Shown piece by piece: positions 27,711-36,164 of a stretch of 46,568 nucleotides of DNA (position 1 is the stretch's first letter; each line of letters starts with the position of its first letter). The position numbers and the translations under genes were made by a program. A model generated the notes under the pieces. The model ran no database searches. It was given only the letters and a program-made list of their open reading frames with translations, and was not told the origin of the DNA. The DNA is from Peptococcaceae bacterium (lineage in GTDB: Bacteria > Bacillota > Desulfotomaculia > Desulfotomaculales > Desulfocucumaceae). The stretch is from the NCBI GenBank assembly GCA_023512435.1, contig JAILZP010000025.1, positions 1 to 46,568 on the forward strand, in the 5' to 3' direction.

Positions 27711-28004
27711 GGTAAAATTCCTCCTTTTAACTGCGTATTAACTTTCTTCCCCAGGCCAGACAAATATCCCGCTTAAGAAACCACCACCTCCCGCAATAAT
27801 ATTCCTTCGCGTTAAAACTCATTTCTGAAACATGACGCCATTACCAATCTTCTAAAGTTTCTGAACCAATGCTGCAGAGATGCAGTGCCCATCCGGATCC
27901 GCATGTTCCCGCCGGTCTCTCCGGAAAACATCTCCCGCCGGGAACTTCATCCGGGCCGGCCTCGTTTCACCCCTCCCCAAAAATAAGGATCTTACCTGCT
28001 ATAC

Positions 28005-28020
28005 TGCAATTAAGGTGCCA
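28005..28020 (-). promoter_or_regulatory. Sigma-54 promoter
   Basis: Minus strand TGGCAC, 5 bases, TTGCA: exact match to the -24/-12 consensus with correct spacing. It points at the TAXI operon and lies 103 bases from an activator gene, which supports function. Confidence 0.8.
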
Positions 28021-28092
28021 GCACGGCACCAACAGGGATTGGCCTGTTTTACAGGAAACGCTGCCGGAAGGCAGGGCTCCCTGTGCTGCGAA

Positions 28093-28119
28093 ACTGCAAT
28101 ATTTACTGCAATAATACAG
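28093..28119. promoter_or_regulatory. Candidate activator-binding site (UAS) of the TAXI operon
   Basis: Two ACTGCAAT copies 12 bases apart and the imperfect dyad CTGCA-N4-TACAG (28106-28119), about 86 bases upstream of the sigma-54 promoter, a normal distance for an enhancer site. Binding by the neighbouring activator is inferred. Confidence 0.45.
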
Positions 28120-28122
28120 CAT

Positions 28123-29571
28123 TTACTGATCCGGGTTCCTCCCGGCCCGCATTCCCTTCAACTGATTTCTTTTTCTGATAATGGTGGACGGGTCCACCTT
28201 CAACACCTCGGCCGCCTTGTAGGAGCTGCCGTACACGGCCAGGGCCTTTTCGATCAGCTGGTTTTCCAGCTCCCGCACCGCTTCCCTGAGGGGCATGAGG
28301 TTTTGCACGGTGATTTTGGAGGCGGGCAGGCCGGCGGCCTTCTGCTGAAAGGCGTCCACGTAGCTCAAATCGATCTCTTTTCCGGGCACCACCACGAACA
28401 GGCGCTCCACCAGGTTTTCCAGCTCCCGCACGTTCCCCGGCCAGTGATAGCCCAGGAACCAGTTCAGCACTTCGGCCTTGAAGACTTTGGCGGCGCCGTA
28501 CTTTTCCTGCAGGCGCTGGGAGAAATGGGCCACCAGGGGGATGATGTCCTCCGCCCTCTCCCGCAGGGGCGGAATATTGATCGGCACCACATTGAGGCGA
28601 AAGTAAAGGTCGCTGCGAAACCTTCCCTTTTCCACCTCGTGGGTGATGTTTTTGTTGGTGGCTGCGATGACGCGCACATCCACCCGCCTGGGCCTGGTCT
28701 CCCCCACCCTGGTAATCTCGGGTTCCTGGAGCACCCGCAGCAGCTTGGCCTGCAGGCCCAGGGGCAGCTCCACGATCTCGTCCAGGAGGATGCTTCCCTG
28801 GTGGGCCAGTTCAAAAAGACCGGGCTTCCCCTCCCGGGTGGCGCCGGTAAAGGCCCCGGGGGCGTAGCCGAAAAGCTCGGTTTCCAGCAGCGTTTCGGGG
28901 ATGGCGGCACAGTTCACCTTGATGAAGGGCTTCTCCCGGCGGGGGCTTATTTCGTGGATGAAACGGGCCAGCACCTCCTTGCCCACGCCGGACTCGCCCA
29001 GCAGCAGCACCGTGGTGTTGAACTGGGCCACCCGGGAGGCGATTTCCACCACCTGGACCATGGCCGGAGACTTGGCCACCAGCTTTTCCTGGTTGCCCCG
29101 GGCCCGCTGGATGTTCAGCTCGGCGGCAAAGTGCTGGGCCAGGGCCCGCTGGTACTGGACTTCGTGGCGCAGGCGGTTCAGTTCGTTGAAGTCCCGGACG
29201 CTGACCACCACCCGGAAGACCTCGCCCCTTTCATTCAGCACCGGGCGGCCGGTGACCAGCAGGGTGTTTCCGGAAACCCCCTTCCGCTCCGTGCTGAAGG
29301 GTTTTTTATGATAGATGGCTTCCAGGGTCACCGACCTTTCAAAGAGGCCCTCGGCAATCAGCTGGTGCATGGATTTGCCCACCAGGCGGTCGGCGGTATA
29401 CCCCGTGATTTGCTCGTAAGCCTTGTTGACCCGCAGCACCACCCCCTCCCCGTCGGTGACGAAAATGCCGTCGGAGGTGCTCTCGATGATGGCCTCCAGC
29501 TCACGGTTGAGGTGCTCCACCGTTTCCAACCGGCGGTAAAGGGCCTTCAGCTCTTCATGGACCGTTGACAT
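28123..29571 (-). CDS. PAS-domain sigma-54 activator
   Basis: 482 residues from the ATG at 29571 (GGGGGG seven bases upstream; the longer frame to 29703 has no support). Order: short helix, PAS sensor (about 15-125), AAA+ domain with Walker A GESGVGKE near 195 and the sigma-54 contact loop GAFTGA near 240, and a Fis-like HTH at the end ([19 protein letters not shown]). No receiver domain, so the PAS senses a ligand directly, perhaps an acyl-CoA or organic acid. Located directly upstream of, and same strand as, the sigma-54-driven TAXI operon. Confidence 0.93.
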   Translation of the reverse strand: MSTVHEELKALYRRLETVEHLNRELEAIIESTSDGIFVTDGEGVVLRVNKAYEQITGYTADRLVGKSMHQLIAEGLFERSVTLEAIYHKKPFSTERKGVSGNTLLVTGRPVLNERGEVFRVVVSVRDFNELNRLRHEVQYQRALAQHFAAELNIQRARGNQEKLVAKSPAMVQVVEIASRVAQFNTTVLLLGESGVGKEVLARFIHEISPRREKPFIKVNCAAIPETLLETELFGYAPGAFTGATREGKPGLFELAHQGSILLDEIVELPLGLQAKLLRVLQEPEITRVGETRPRRVDVRVIAATNKNITHEVEKGRFRSDLYFRLNVVPINIPPLRERAEDIIPLVAHFSQRLQEKYGAAKVFKAEVLNWFLGYHWPGNVRELENLVERLFVVVPGKEIDLSYVDAFQQKAAGLPASKITVQNLMPLREAVRELENQLIEKALAVYGSSYKAAEVLKVDPSTIIRKRNQLKGMRAGRNPDQ

Positions 29572-29762
29572 GCCAATACCCCCCGAAACATCCTGGCTGC
29601 CAATTAAGAAATATTTAAACAATAGTTTACAGTTTATTTTTATTTTTTCTGCGCCGGGGCGGCAACACCTGCCCGGAACGGCGTTTTTTTTCGGCGGGCG
29701 CACTCTGTAAAGGAATTATGGAAATCGAGGAGAAATCATAACACAGGAAGGAGGGGCGATCA

Positions 29763-31841
29763 ATGCTGGTGAGCAAGGTGATGACCAGGACGACGGCATC
29801 CCTCACCCCCGACCGGCCGGTTATCGAGGCCTGGCGGCTGATGAACGAGGTCAGGGTCAAAGGCATCCCCGTCCTGGACGAAGACGGCGGCATTCTGGGC
29901 ATGATTACCAAGAACCACCTTCTGTCCGCCGGACCCGAGGTGATAAGGAATCCGGTCACCGTGGGCGAGATGATGGAAAGGGACGTGGCGGTGCTGTCCG
30001 AAAACTCGCCCCTGGTGGACGCCTGGGCCCTCCCCGGAACCGTCTTTCCGGTGGTCAACGAAAGAAACGAAATCACCGGGGTGCTGGATAAAAACCTGGT
30101 CGCCCCGGAACTGATCAACCTGGCCGGGGCCCTGCTGCAGCAGGGGGAAACCATCCTGGACTCGGCCCACAACGGCATCATCGCCATTGACCGGAACGGA
30201 ATCATCACCATCTTCAACAGCGCCGCCGAGAAGATCACCAGGCGGCCCAAGACCCAGGCCCTTGGAAGGCACCTTTCGGAGGTGATCATCCCCCAGGGCC
30301 TGCTGGACGTGCTCAAAGAGGGAAAGAGCCAGAGGCAGTACAAATTCGTCATAAACTACTCCAGCGGCAGCCACACCTACCTGACCAACCGCAGCCCCAT
30401 CATCGAAAACGGCGAAATTGTCGGGGCCGTGGCGGTGTTCCAGGACATCTCGGACATAGAGTTCATTTCCGAGGAACTGAACACCGTCAAGCAGCTGAAC
30501 AACGAACTGGAGTGCATCATCCAGTCCTCCTACGACGGCATCCTGATCACCGACAGCGGCGGCAACCTGATCAAGTCCAACCAGGCCTTCGAGAGAATCG
30601 CCGGGGAGAGCCTCCTGGACCTGCAGGGCGAGAAGCTGCGCGGGGTGGTGGAAGAGGTGGTGCGGAAGGGAGAGTCGGCCACCCGGGCGGAGGAAACCCA
30701 GTCCGGCCACCAGCTTCTGATTACCGCCAGCCCGGTGAAAAACGCCGGCGGGCAGATTTTCCGCGTGGTGGTAAACGTCCGGGACATGACCGAGCTGAAC
30801 AGGCTGAGGCAGGAGCTGGACCAGAGCAAGGAACTCAGCGAGAGATACCAGGAAGAACTCACCCAGTTGCGCCAGAAGCAGTTCAGCCAGAAGGGCATGG
30901 TCTTCAACTCCCCCAAGATGCAGGAGCTGCTCAAAACGGCCCTGAGACTGGCCCAGGTGGACTCAACGGTGCTGCTCCTGGGCGAGTCCGGCGTGGGCAA
31001 GGAGGTCGTGGCCACCATCATCCACAGCCACAGCCGGAGGAAAAACGGCCCCTTCATGGCCGTGAACTGCGGGGCCATCCCGGCGGACCTCCTGGAGTCG
31101 GAGCTCTTCGGCTACGAAAAGGGGGCCTTCACCGGGGCCAGCCGCGAAGGAAAGGCCGGCATGTTCGAACTGGCCAACAACGGGACCCTGTTCCTGGACG
31201 AGATCGGGGACCTCCCCAGGGACTTCCAGGTCAAGCTGCTAAGGGCCATCCAGGAACGGGAAATCATGCGGGTGGGAGGTGTCAGGCCCAGGCCCATCAA
31301 CGTCCGGATCATCGCGGCCACCAACCGGGACCTGGAAACCCTGGTGCGGGAGGGCAGGTTCCGGGAGGACCTCTACTTCCGCCTGAACGTGGTGCCCCTG
31401 CACATCCCGCCCCTGCGGGAACGCCGGGAGGACATCATCCCCCTGGCGTACAACTTTAAGCAAAAGTTCAGCAAGGCGTACAAAATCAAAAAGGATTTCG
31501 CCCCGGAGGTGTACGACGCCCTGCTGCAGCACCACTGGCCCGGAAACGTGCGGGAGCTGGAAAACATCATTGAAAGGCTGATGGTCACCGTTCCGGGCCA
31601 GACCATAACCGCCGCGGACATCTCCCCGTACCTGTTCGGGGATTCCGTCAGGCATTCGCCGGAAGTAAGCGTAAGGGGCATCCTGCCCCTGAAGGAAGCT
31701 GTGCGGCAGGTGGAAAGGCAGCTTATCCTGAGCGCGTTGAAGCAATACGGCAGCACATACAAGGCCGCCAAGGCGCTCAAGGTGGACCAGTCCACCGTGG
31801 TGCGGAAGTCAAGCAAGCTGGGGATTGGGGATTACCGCTGA
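29763..31841 (+). CDS. CBS-PAS-PAS sigma-54 activator
   Basis: 692 residues. Two CBS motifs (about 5-115, beginning VSKVMTRT), two PAS domains (about 125-235 and 245-365), AAA+ with GESGVGKE near 408 and GAFTGA near 454, and a Fis-like HTH (AAKALKVDQSTVVRKSSKL). CBS pairs typically bind adenine nucleotides, so this regulator may read energy state as well as a metabolite. Strong GGAAGGAGG before the ATG. Divergent from the other activator, whose HTH is similar. Its likely target is the sigma-54 promoter at 35860; inference. Confidence 0.93.
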   Translation: MLVSKVMTRTTASLTPDRPVIEAWRLMNEVRVKGIPVLDEDGGILGMITKNHLLSAGPEVIRNPVTVGEMMERDVAVLSENSPLVDAWALPGTVFPVVNERNEITGVLDKNLVAPELINLAGALLQQGETILDSAHNGIIAIDRNGIITIFNSAAEKITRRPKTQALGRHLSEVIIPQGLLDVLKEGKSQRQYKFVINYSSGSHTYLTNRSPIIENGEIVGAVAVFQDISDIEFISEELNTVKQLNNELECIIQSSYDGILITDSGGNLIKSNQAFERIAGESLLDLQGEKLRGVVEEVVRKGESATRAEETQSGHQLLITASPVKNAGGQIFRVVVNVRDMTELNRLRQELDQSKELSERYQEELTQLRQKQFSQKGMVFNSPKMQELLKTALRLAQVDSTVLLLGESGVGKEVVATIIHSHSRRKNGPFMAVNCGAIPADLLESELFGYEKGAFTGASREGKAGMFELANNGTLFLDEIGDLPRDFQVKLLRAIQEREIMRVGGVRPRPINVRIIAATNRDLETLVREGRFREDLYFRLNVVPLHIPPLRERREDIIPLAYNFKQKFSKAYKIKKDFAPEVYDALLQHHWPGNVRELENIIERLMVTVPGQTITAADISPYLFGDSVRHSPEVSVRGILPLKEAVRQVERQLILSALKQYGSTYKAAKALKVDQSTVVRKSSKLGIGDYR

Positions 31842-31984
31842 AAGATGGATTTTTCACACAGTCTGCCGTCCCCCCTGTCGCAGGCGTTCAATCGATCTCT
31901 TTTCCCGATGAGAAGAGCCATTATCGATAATCCAGAAAACTCTTTTGGCCGAAGAAGTATAAGTCTCCAGACTCTGCACTTGAT

Positions 31985-32512
31985 TTATTCGTATTTCTTT
32001 TCTTGAAGGTTTTTATAAAAACTTGTTGCAATAGTAAAGCCCAAAATCACAAGTGATAATCTGGACTGAATAATTCCATGAACCAACGATTTTTGAAATC
32101 CAAAATAATAAAGTGGATTGACAAAAATGTTGTATAGACTAAAAAATAAAGAAGGTATCCCAATAAATAATAATTTATCGGTTTTTATAGCCCACTTTCC
32201 TTTCTTTTTTATCTCTTCAATTATATACTCTAAACCCATTAAAACTCCCGCAATAAAATATATAACCACCTGAAGTAGTTGCATGTAAAGCACTGTGTAT
32301 TCCCCAATATTAAAGCCCCTTGTTGCATTATTTTGTATTATTTGGCTTAAATAAAGAAATCCAAAAATTAGAAAAGAGTAAAGAAAGTATTTCCCCCAAT
32401 TCCTCATAAATGTAAAACAACACCTTTCTTGATAAAAAACATGTAATAATTCTCCAAAAAAGCGCCAACAATTAAGGAGAGGAGGCATGCCCAAAAATGA
32501 CTCTTGAATCAT
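31985..32512 (-). CDS. AT-rich membrane protein of unknown function
   Basis: 175 residues, about four membrane helices (near 41-60, 75-95, 112-130, 150-168), lysine-rich loops and tail. I do not recognise a family. The ATG has GGAAGG six bases upstream; a downstream ATG at 32407 begins just before helix 1 and is an alternative. Codon use is strongly AT-biased compared with both neighbours, which suggests recent acquisition. Confidence 0.65.
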   Translation of the reverse strand: MIQESFLGMPPLLNCWRFFGELLHVFYQERCCFTFMRNWGKYFLYSFLIFGFLYLSQIIQNNATRGFNIGEYTVLYMQLLQVVIYFIAGVLMGLEYIIEEIKKKGKWAIKTDKLLFIGIPSLFFSLYNIFVNPLYYFGFQKSLVHGIIQSRLSLVILGFTIATSFYKNLQEKKYE

Positions 32513-32658
32513 TTACCACCTTCCTTGTATCACAAATGGTGTAATCCGCAAGTGACAAATAAAAACTTTGGCAAACAAAATTAGACATATTTTTTGACAT
32601 TCTGCTAATTATTGTCATATGATTAAATATTGTATAATTTTCAATAATGCCTGGAAGA

Positions 32659-32716
32659 CAGGGGACGGTTCTTGATTGTCGCACTATGGACCGCGACAAT
32701 CAAGAACCGTCCCCTG
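32659..32716. repeat. Perfect 24-base inverted repeat
   Basis: Arms of 24 bases (CAGGGGACGGTTCTTGATTG... and its exact complement, 32659-32682 and 32693-32716) with a 10-base loop. The core GGGGACGGTTCT resembles a repeat I know from intergenic and IS200-like contexts in Clostridia. It marks the boundary of the AT-rich segment. No transposase is adjacent. Confidence 0.8.
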
Positions 32717-32748
32717 CGTATCTTACAACTTCAAACTTCCAACTTATC

Positions 32749-32783
32749 GCTTACAGCCTATAGCTTACGGCTTACAGCCTATT
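32749..32783. repeat. Degenerate heptad tandem repeat, five units
   Basis: GCTTACA, GCCTATA, GCTTACG, GCTTACA, GCCTATT in register; the last unit runs into the stop codon of the biotin carrier gene. Confidence 0.75.
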
Positions 32784-32988
32784 CCAGCACCATGATCACG
32801 GTTTCCGGGTTGATCACATCGCCCGGGGAAACCTTTATCTCCTTCACCGTCCCGTCTCCGGGAGCGTAAATCTTGACAAACATTTTCATGGCCTCGATGG
32901 TGGCCACGGGATCATTTTTCTTCACCGCGTCGCCCAACTGCACGTCCACCGACACCAGCTTTCCCACCATGGGCGCGTTGACGTTCAT
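32779..32988 (-). CDS. Biotin carrier protein (biotinyl domain)
   Basis: 69 residues, one biotinyl domain and nothing else. Biotin is attached to K35 in the EAMKM motif. Typical gamma/carrier subunit of biotin-dependent decarboxylases or transcarboxylases. AAGGGGGT upstream of the ATG; 29 bases after the carboxyltransferase, so they are co-translated partners. Confidence 0.93.
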   Translation of the reverse strand: MNVNAPMVGKLVSVDVQLGDAVKKNDPVATIEAMKMFVKIYAPGDGTVKEIKVSPGDVINPETVIMVLE

Positions 32989-33017
32989 GAAGGTACCCCC
33001 TTTTCACCAGCAGATTT

Positions 33018-34562
33018 CTACAGGTTGATGTTGGAATGCTTCCTCCAGGGCCTGGCCACCGACTTGTTCTCCAGCAGGTCCAGGGCGCCGCAGATATACT
33101 TCCTGGTCTCGTGGGGCATGATCACGTCGTCGATGTACCCCCGCTCGGCGGCCCGGTACGGGTTTTCGTAGAGGTCGCGGTATTCCTGGATCCTCTTGGC
33201 CCGGACTTCTTCCGGGTTCTCAGCGTTTTTGATTTCCTTGGCGAAGATGACGCTGGCGGCGGTCTCGGCCCCCACGATGGTCACGGTGGCCTCGGGCCAG
33301 GCAAAGACCAGGTCGGCCCCGGTGTCCTTGCAGCACATGCCCAGGTAAGCCCCGGCGAAGGACTTGCGGATGATCAGGGTGACCTTGGGCACGGTGGCGT
33401 CAATGTACGCGTACAGCATCTTGGCGCCGTGCCTCAAAATCCCCTTCCACTCCTCGTAGGGCCCGATCATAAAGGCCGGGGTGTCGTGGATGTTCACCAG
33501 CGGGATGTTGAACAGGTCGCAGAACCGGACGAACCTGGCCACCTTGTCGGCGGCGTCGCAGTCGATGACCCCGCCCATCCAGTTGGGCTGGCTGGCCACC
33601 ACGCCGGTGCTCCGGCCGTTGAAGCGGGCGAAGCCGATGATCACGTTCTTGGCAAAGTCCTTCATTATTTCAAAGAAGTAGCCGTTGTCCACGATGCGGT
33701 GGATTATATCGTGCATGTCGTAGGGCATCAGGCTGTGTTCGGGCACCAGGCCGTCCAGTTCGGGCACCGGCCGGTTGGGATCGTCGGTGCACTCCAGCCT
33801 GGCCGGTTTTTCCCTGTTGTTCTGGGGCAGGAAGTTCAGCAGTTCCTTGGTTTTGTCCAGGCAGTCCCTGTCGTCCTCCACCACCAGGTGGGTGCAGCCG
33901 GACTTGACGGCGTGGGCCTCCACACCGCAGAGGGTTTCCAGGTCGATGTCGATGCCCAGCTGGGTCTTCACGAAGGCCGGGCCGGCGATGCCCATGAATC
34001 CCGTTTTCCGGCACTGGAGGACGAAGTCCTGCATGACCGGGTGGTAGGCCTGCCCGCCCAGGCAGGGTCCCATCAGCAGGGCGATCTGCGGGATGATTCC
34101 CGAGGCCAGGTTCTGGGAACGGAAAAGCCAGGCGTAGGCCTCCAGGGTGTCCATGCCCTCCTGCAGCCGGGCGCCGCCGGAGTCGTTCATGCCCACGAAG
34201 GGAATGCCCATCTCCTTGGCCATGTCGATGGCCTGGGCGAACTTTTTGCCGTGGTACTCGCCGAAGGTGCCGGCCATGGAGGTGTAGTCCTCGGCGGCGG
34301 CCATGACCATGCGCCCGTTGACCCTGCCGTAGCCCACCACCACCCCTTCGGCCGGAACGTCCTTCTCGGCCATGCCGAAGGCGGTGATCCGGTGCTTCAC
34401 GAAGGGTCCGATCTCGGTAAAGGTGCCGGGGTCAAAGAAATATTCTATCCTCTCCCTGGCGGTCCACTTGCCGGACTTTTTCTGTCCGGCCACCGCCTTT
34501 TCCCCGCCCATCTGCCGGATTTTTTCTTTTTTCTGGGCCAGTTCCTCGTAGATCTTCCTCAT
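33018..34562 (-). CDS. Acyl-CoA carboxyltransferase subunit (MmdA/PccB/GcdA type)
   Basis: 514 residues, tandem crotonase-fold carboxyltransferase. Conserved parts include MNDSGGARLQEG (acyl-CoA site, first half) and HDTPAFMIGPYEE, KSFAGAYLGMCCKD (second half). It moves CO2 between an acyl-CoA and biotin on the neighbouring carrier. No biotin carboxylase (AccC) is nearby, arguing for a decarboxylase or transcarboxylase. With the upstream glutaryl-CoA dehydrogenase-like gene, glutaconyl-CoA decarboxylase is my preferred reading; methylmalonyl-CoA enzymes are the alternative. ATG with GGAGG, 54 bases after the dehydrogenase. Confidence 0.9.
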   Translation of the reverse strand: MRKIYEELAQKKEKIRQMGGEKAVAGQKKSGKWTARERIEYFFDPGTFTEIGPFVKHRITAFGMAEKDVPAEGVVVGYGRVNGRMVMAAAEDYTSMAGTFGEYHGKKFAQAIDMAKEMGIPFVGMNDSGGARLQEGMDTLEAYAWLFRSQNLASGIIPQIALLMGPCLGGQAYHPVMQDFVLQCRKTGFMGIAGPAFVKTQLGIDIDLETLCGVEAHAVKSGCTHLVVEDDRDCLDKTKELLNFLPQNNREKPARLECTDDPNRPVPELDGLVPEHSLMPYDMHDIIHRIVDNGYFFEIMKDFAKNVIIGFARFNGRSTGVVASQPNWMGGVIDCDAADKVARFVRFCDLFNIPLVNIHDTPAFMIGPYEEWKGILRHGAKMLYAYIDATVPKVTLIIRKSFAGAYLGMCCKDTGADLVFAWPEATVTIVGAETAASVIFAKEIKNAENPEEVRAKRIQEYRDLYENPYRAAERGYIDDVIMPHETRKYICGALDLLENKSVARPWRKHSNINL

Positions 34563-34598
34563 CTGTCATCCTCCCTTAGCAGGAATCAGGAGTTTCCT

Positions 34599-34612
34599 AA
34601 TTCCCAATTCCC
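34599..34612. repeat. Two-unit heptad repeat within an operon gap
   Basis: AATTCCC twice in a row, in the 54-base gap between the dehydrogenase and carboxyltransferase genes. Confidence 0.5.
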
Positions 34613-34616
34613 GTAG

Positions 34617-35774
34617 TTATCGGTTCGCCTTGCGGTATCCCAGGGCGTCGTTGGAGATAATGACCTTCTGGATGTTGCTGGTGCCCTCCACGATCTGGTA
34701 CGACTTGGCATCCCGGTAATACCTGGCCACGGGATACTCCTCGGAATAGCCGTAGGACCCGAAGATTTTCATGGCAAAGTCGGCGCACTTGTTGGCCGCC
34801 TCGGCGGAAGCGTACTTGCCCATGGAGGTTTCCAGGGTGTTGGGCACACCCTTGTCCTTCAGGAAGGCCGCCCGGTAGACCAGCAGCCTGGCCGCCTCGG
34901 TCTCCACGATCATTTGGGCGATCATGTCCTGGACCATCTGGAATTTGCCGATGGGCTGCCCGAACTGCTGGCGCTCGTTGGCGTACTGCAGCACCGCGTC
35001 GATGCAGGCCTGGGCCACCCCCAGGGCGCCGGCTGCGCATCCCAGGCGGGTGTCGTCCAGCTGGCTCATGCAGATTTTAAATCCGTCCCCTTCCGCGCCC
35101 AACAGGTTTTCCTTTGGAATCCGGAAGTTTTCAAAGGTCATGGCTCCCACCGGCGCGCCCCAGGTGCCCAGTTTCTCGGTGATGGGCTCCACGGTGACCC
35201 CCGGGGACTTGCAATCCATCACAAAGGCCGAAATGCCCCTGGCCCCCTTGCCGGGATCGGTGACGGCGTACAGCAGTCCCACGTCGGCCACCGGGGCGTT
35301 GGATATCCACATCTTGCTGCCGTTGACCACGTAGTGGTCCCCCTCCAGCACCGCCCGGGTCTTCATGGAGGCCACGTCGGACCCGGCGTCGGGCTCGGTG
35401 ATGGCGAAGCAGCCCATCAAATCGGCACTGACCAGGCCGGGGATGTATTTCCTCTTCAGTTCCTCGCTGCCGAATTTGAGGATCGTCCTGGCCGGCCCCA
35501 GGGCGTTCATGTTGAAGGGAAGGCGCATCGAGCTGTGCACCCTGGCTATCTCTTCGGCGATCAGGGTGATGGCCAGAAAGCCCATGTCGTTTCCGCCGTA
35601 TTCCTCCGGTATGACGCAGCCGAAAAAGCCCAGGTCGCCCATCTTTTTCACCAGGTCCTGGCGGAAGCGGTGGGCTTTGTCGTCCTGGTCCACCGTGGGC
35701 GCTATTTCCTTCAGCGCAAAATCCCTGGCTACCCTTTTTATGTCCTGCAGTTCCTCGGTCAACTCAAAATTCAT
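34617..35774 (-). CDS. Acyl-CoA dehydrogenase, probably non-decarboxylating glutaryl-CoA dehydrogenase
   Basis: 385 residues. Catalytic glutamate E363 in IVEGTSNIQ; FAITEPDAGSDV and NGSKMWISNAPVADV are the FAD/substrate blocks. The wording of these blocks, the GFFGCVIPEEYGG segment and the C-terminal LGYRKANR are, from memory, very close to the non-decarboxylating glutaryl-CoA dehydrogenases of Desulfococcus and Geobacter. It would make glutaconyl-CoA, which the downstream carboxyltransferase and biotin carrier could decarboxylate to crotonyl-CoA. AAAGGAGG before the ATG. Family membership is certain; the substrate is inferred. Confidence 0.9.
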   Translation of the reverse strand: MNFELTEELQDIKRVARDFALKEIAPTVDQDDKAHRFRQDLVKKMGDLGFFGCVIPEEYGGNDMGFLAITLIAEEIARVHSSMRLPFNMNALGPARTILKFGSEELKRKYIPGLVSADLMGCFAITEPDAGSDVASMKTRAVLEGDHYVVNGSKMWISNAPVADVGLLYAVTDPGKGARGISAFVMDCKSPGVTVEPITEKLGTWGAPVGAMTFENFRIPKENLLGAEGDGFKICMSQLDDTRLGCAAGALGVAQACIDAVLQYANERQQFGQPIGKFQMVQDMIAQMIVETEAARLLVYRAAFLKDKGVPNTLETSMGKYASAEAANKCADFAMKIFGSYGYSEEYPVARYYRDAKSYQIVEGTSNIQKVIISNDALGYRKANR

Positions 35775-35859
35775 TGCGGCCCCTCCTTTTTTTAATTAAT
35801 AATTTTATAAGCGGCAAACTCAGGCTCCGGGTGAATACCGAGCACCCCCTTTTAACAAG

Positions 35860-35875
35860 TGCAAAAATCATGCCT
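35860..35875 (-). promoter_or_regulatory. Candidate sigma-54 promoter of the dehydrogenase operon
   Basis: Minus strand AGGCATG, 4 bases, TTGCA; compared with TGGCACG-N4-TTGCW, 2 of the 12 fixed positions differ, while GG at -24 and GC at -12 are intact. About 85 bases upstream of the start codon. Confidence 0.6.
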
Positions 35876-35908
35876 GACGGAAACGCCCGGAGCGGCCTTC
35901 TCCCAAAC

Positions 35909-35936
35909 AGAAAAACCCCCGCAAAACAGGGGTTGT
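35909..35936 (-). terminator. Intrinsic terminator of the CotF unit
   Basis: Minus strand AACCCC / GGGGTT stem with an 8-base loop then TTTCT. About 230 bases past the cotF-like gene and just above the sigma-54 promoter. Confidence 0.6.
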
Positions 35937-35982
35937 TCCTTCAGGATCAATCCAGCCCAACCGGTTCAGGGATCGGAAGCCC

Positions 35983-36082
35983 ATGCATAACTGCATTGGT
36001 AATGCATTTTTACATCAAAAGCGGTTTTTGTTTGTGAAAGCATTCGTATCTTTTTTACAGCGCGACCCATGCATTATTGCAT
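35983..36082. promoter_or_regulatory. Paired dyads, candidate enhancer for the sigma-54 promoter
   Basis: ATGCA-N4-TGCAT occurs at 35983-35996 and 36069-36082, both in the phrase CCCATGCAT...TGCATTG, centres 86 bases apart (about eight helical turns). Distances of about 110 and 195 bases upstream of the sigma-54 promoter fit activator sites. The activator at 29763 is the likely ligand; inference. Confidence 0.5.
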
Positions 36083-36164
36083 TGCGGTCAGGCAACGAAG
36101 CGGCTGCAATACGGATTCGCACTGAAATACAGCGGGTTCCGGCCGGCGCAGGGCGGCCAGCCGG

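Larger units (their letters stand above)
27711..28122. other. 412-base control region of the TAXI operon
   Basis: No coding sequence is credible here. It contains the sigma-54 promoter at 28005-28020 and ACTGCAAT repeats and a dyad at 28093-28119 near the end of the activator gene. The leader of roughly 280 bases between promoter and TAXI gene is unexplained. Confidence 0.6.
35775..36164. other. 390-base control region of the dehydrogenase operon
   Basis: No credible gene. Contains, from the operon outward, a sigma-54-like promoter (35860), a terminator for the CotF unit (35909) and two matching dyads (35983, 36069). Confidence 0.6.

Noticed and set aside
31842..31984. Terminator after the CBS-PAS-PAS activator
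   Set aside because: No stem followed by a T-run could be found in this stretch.
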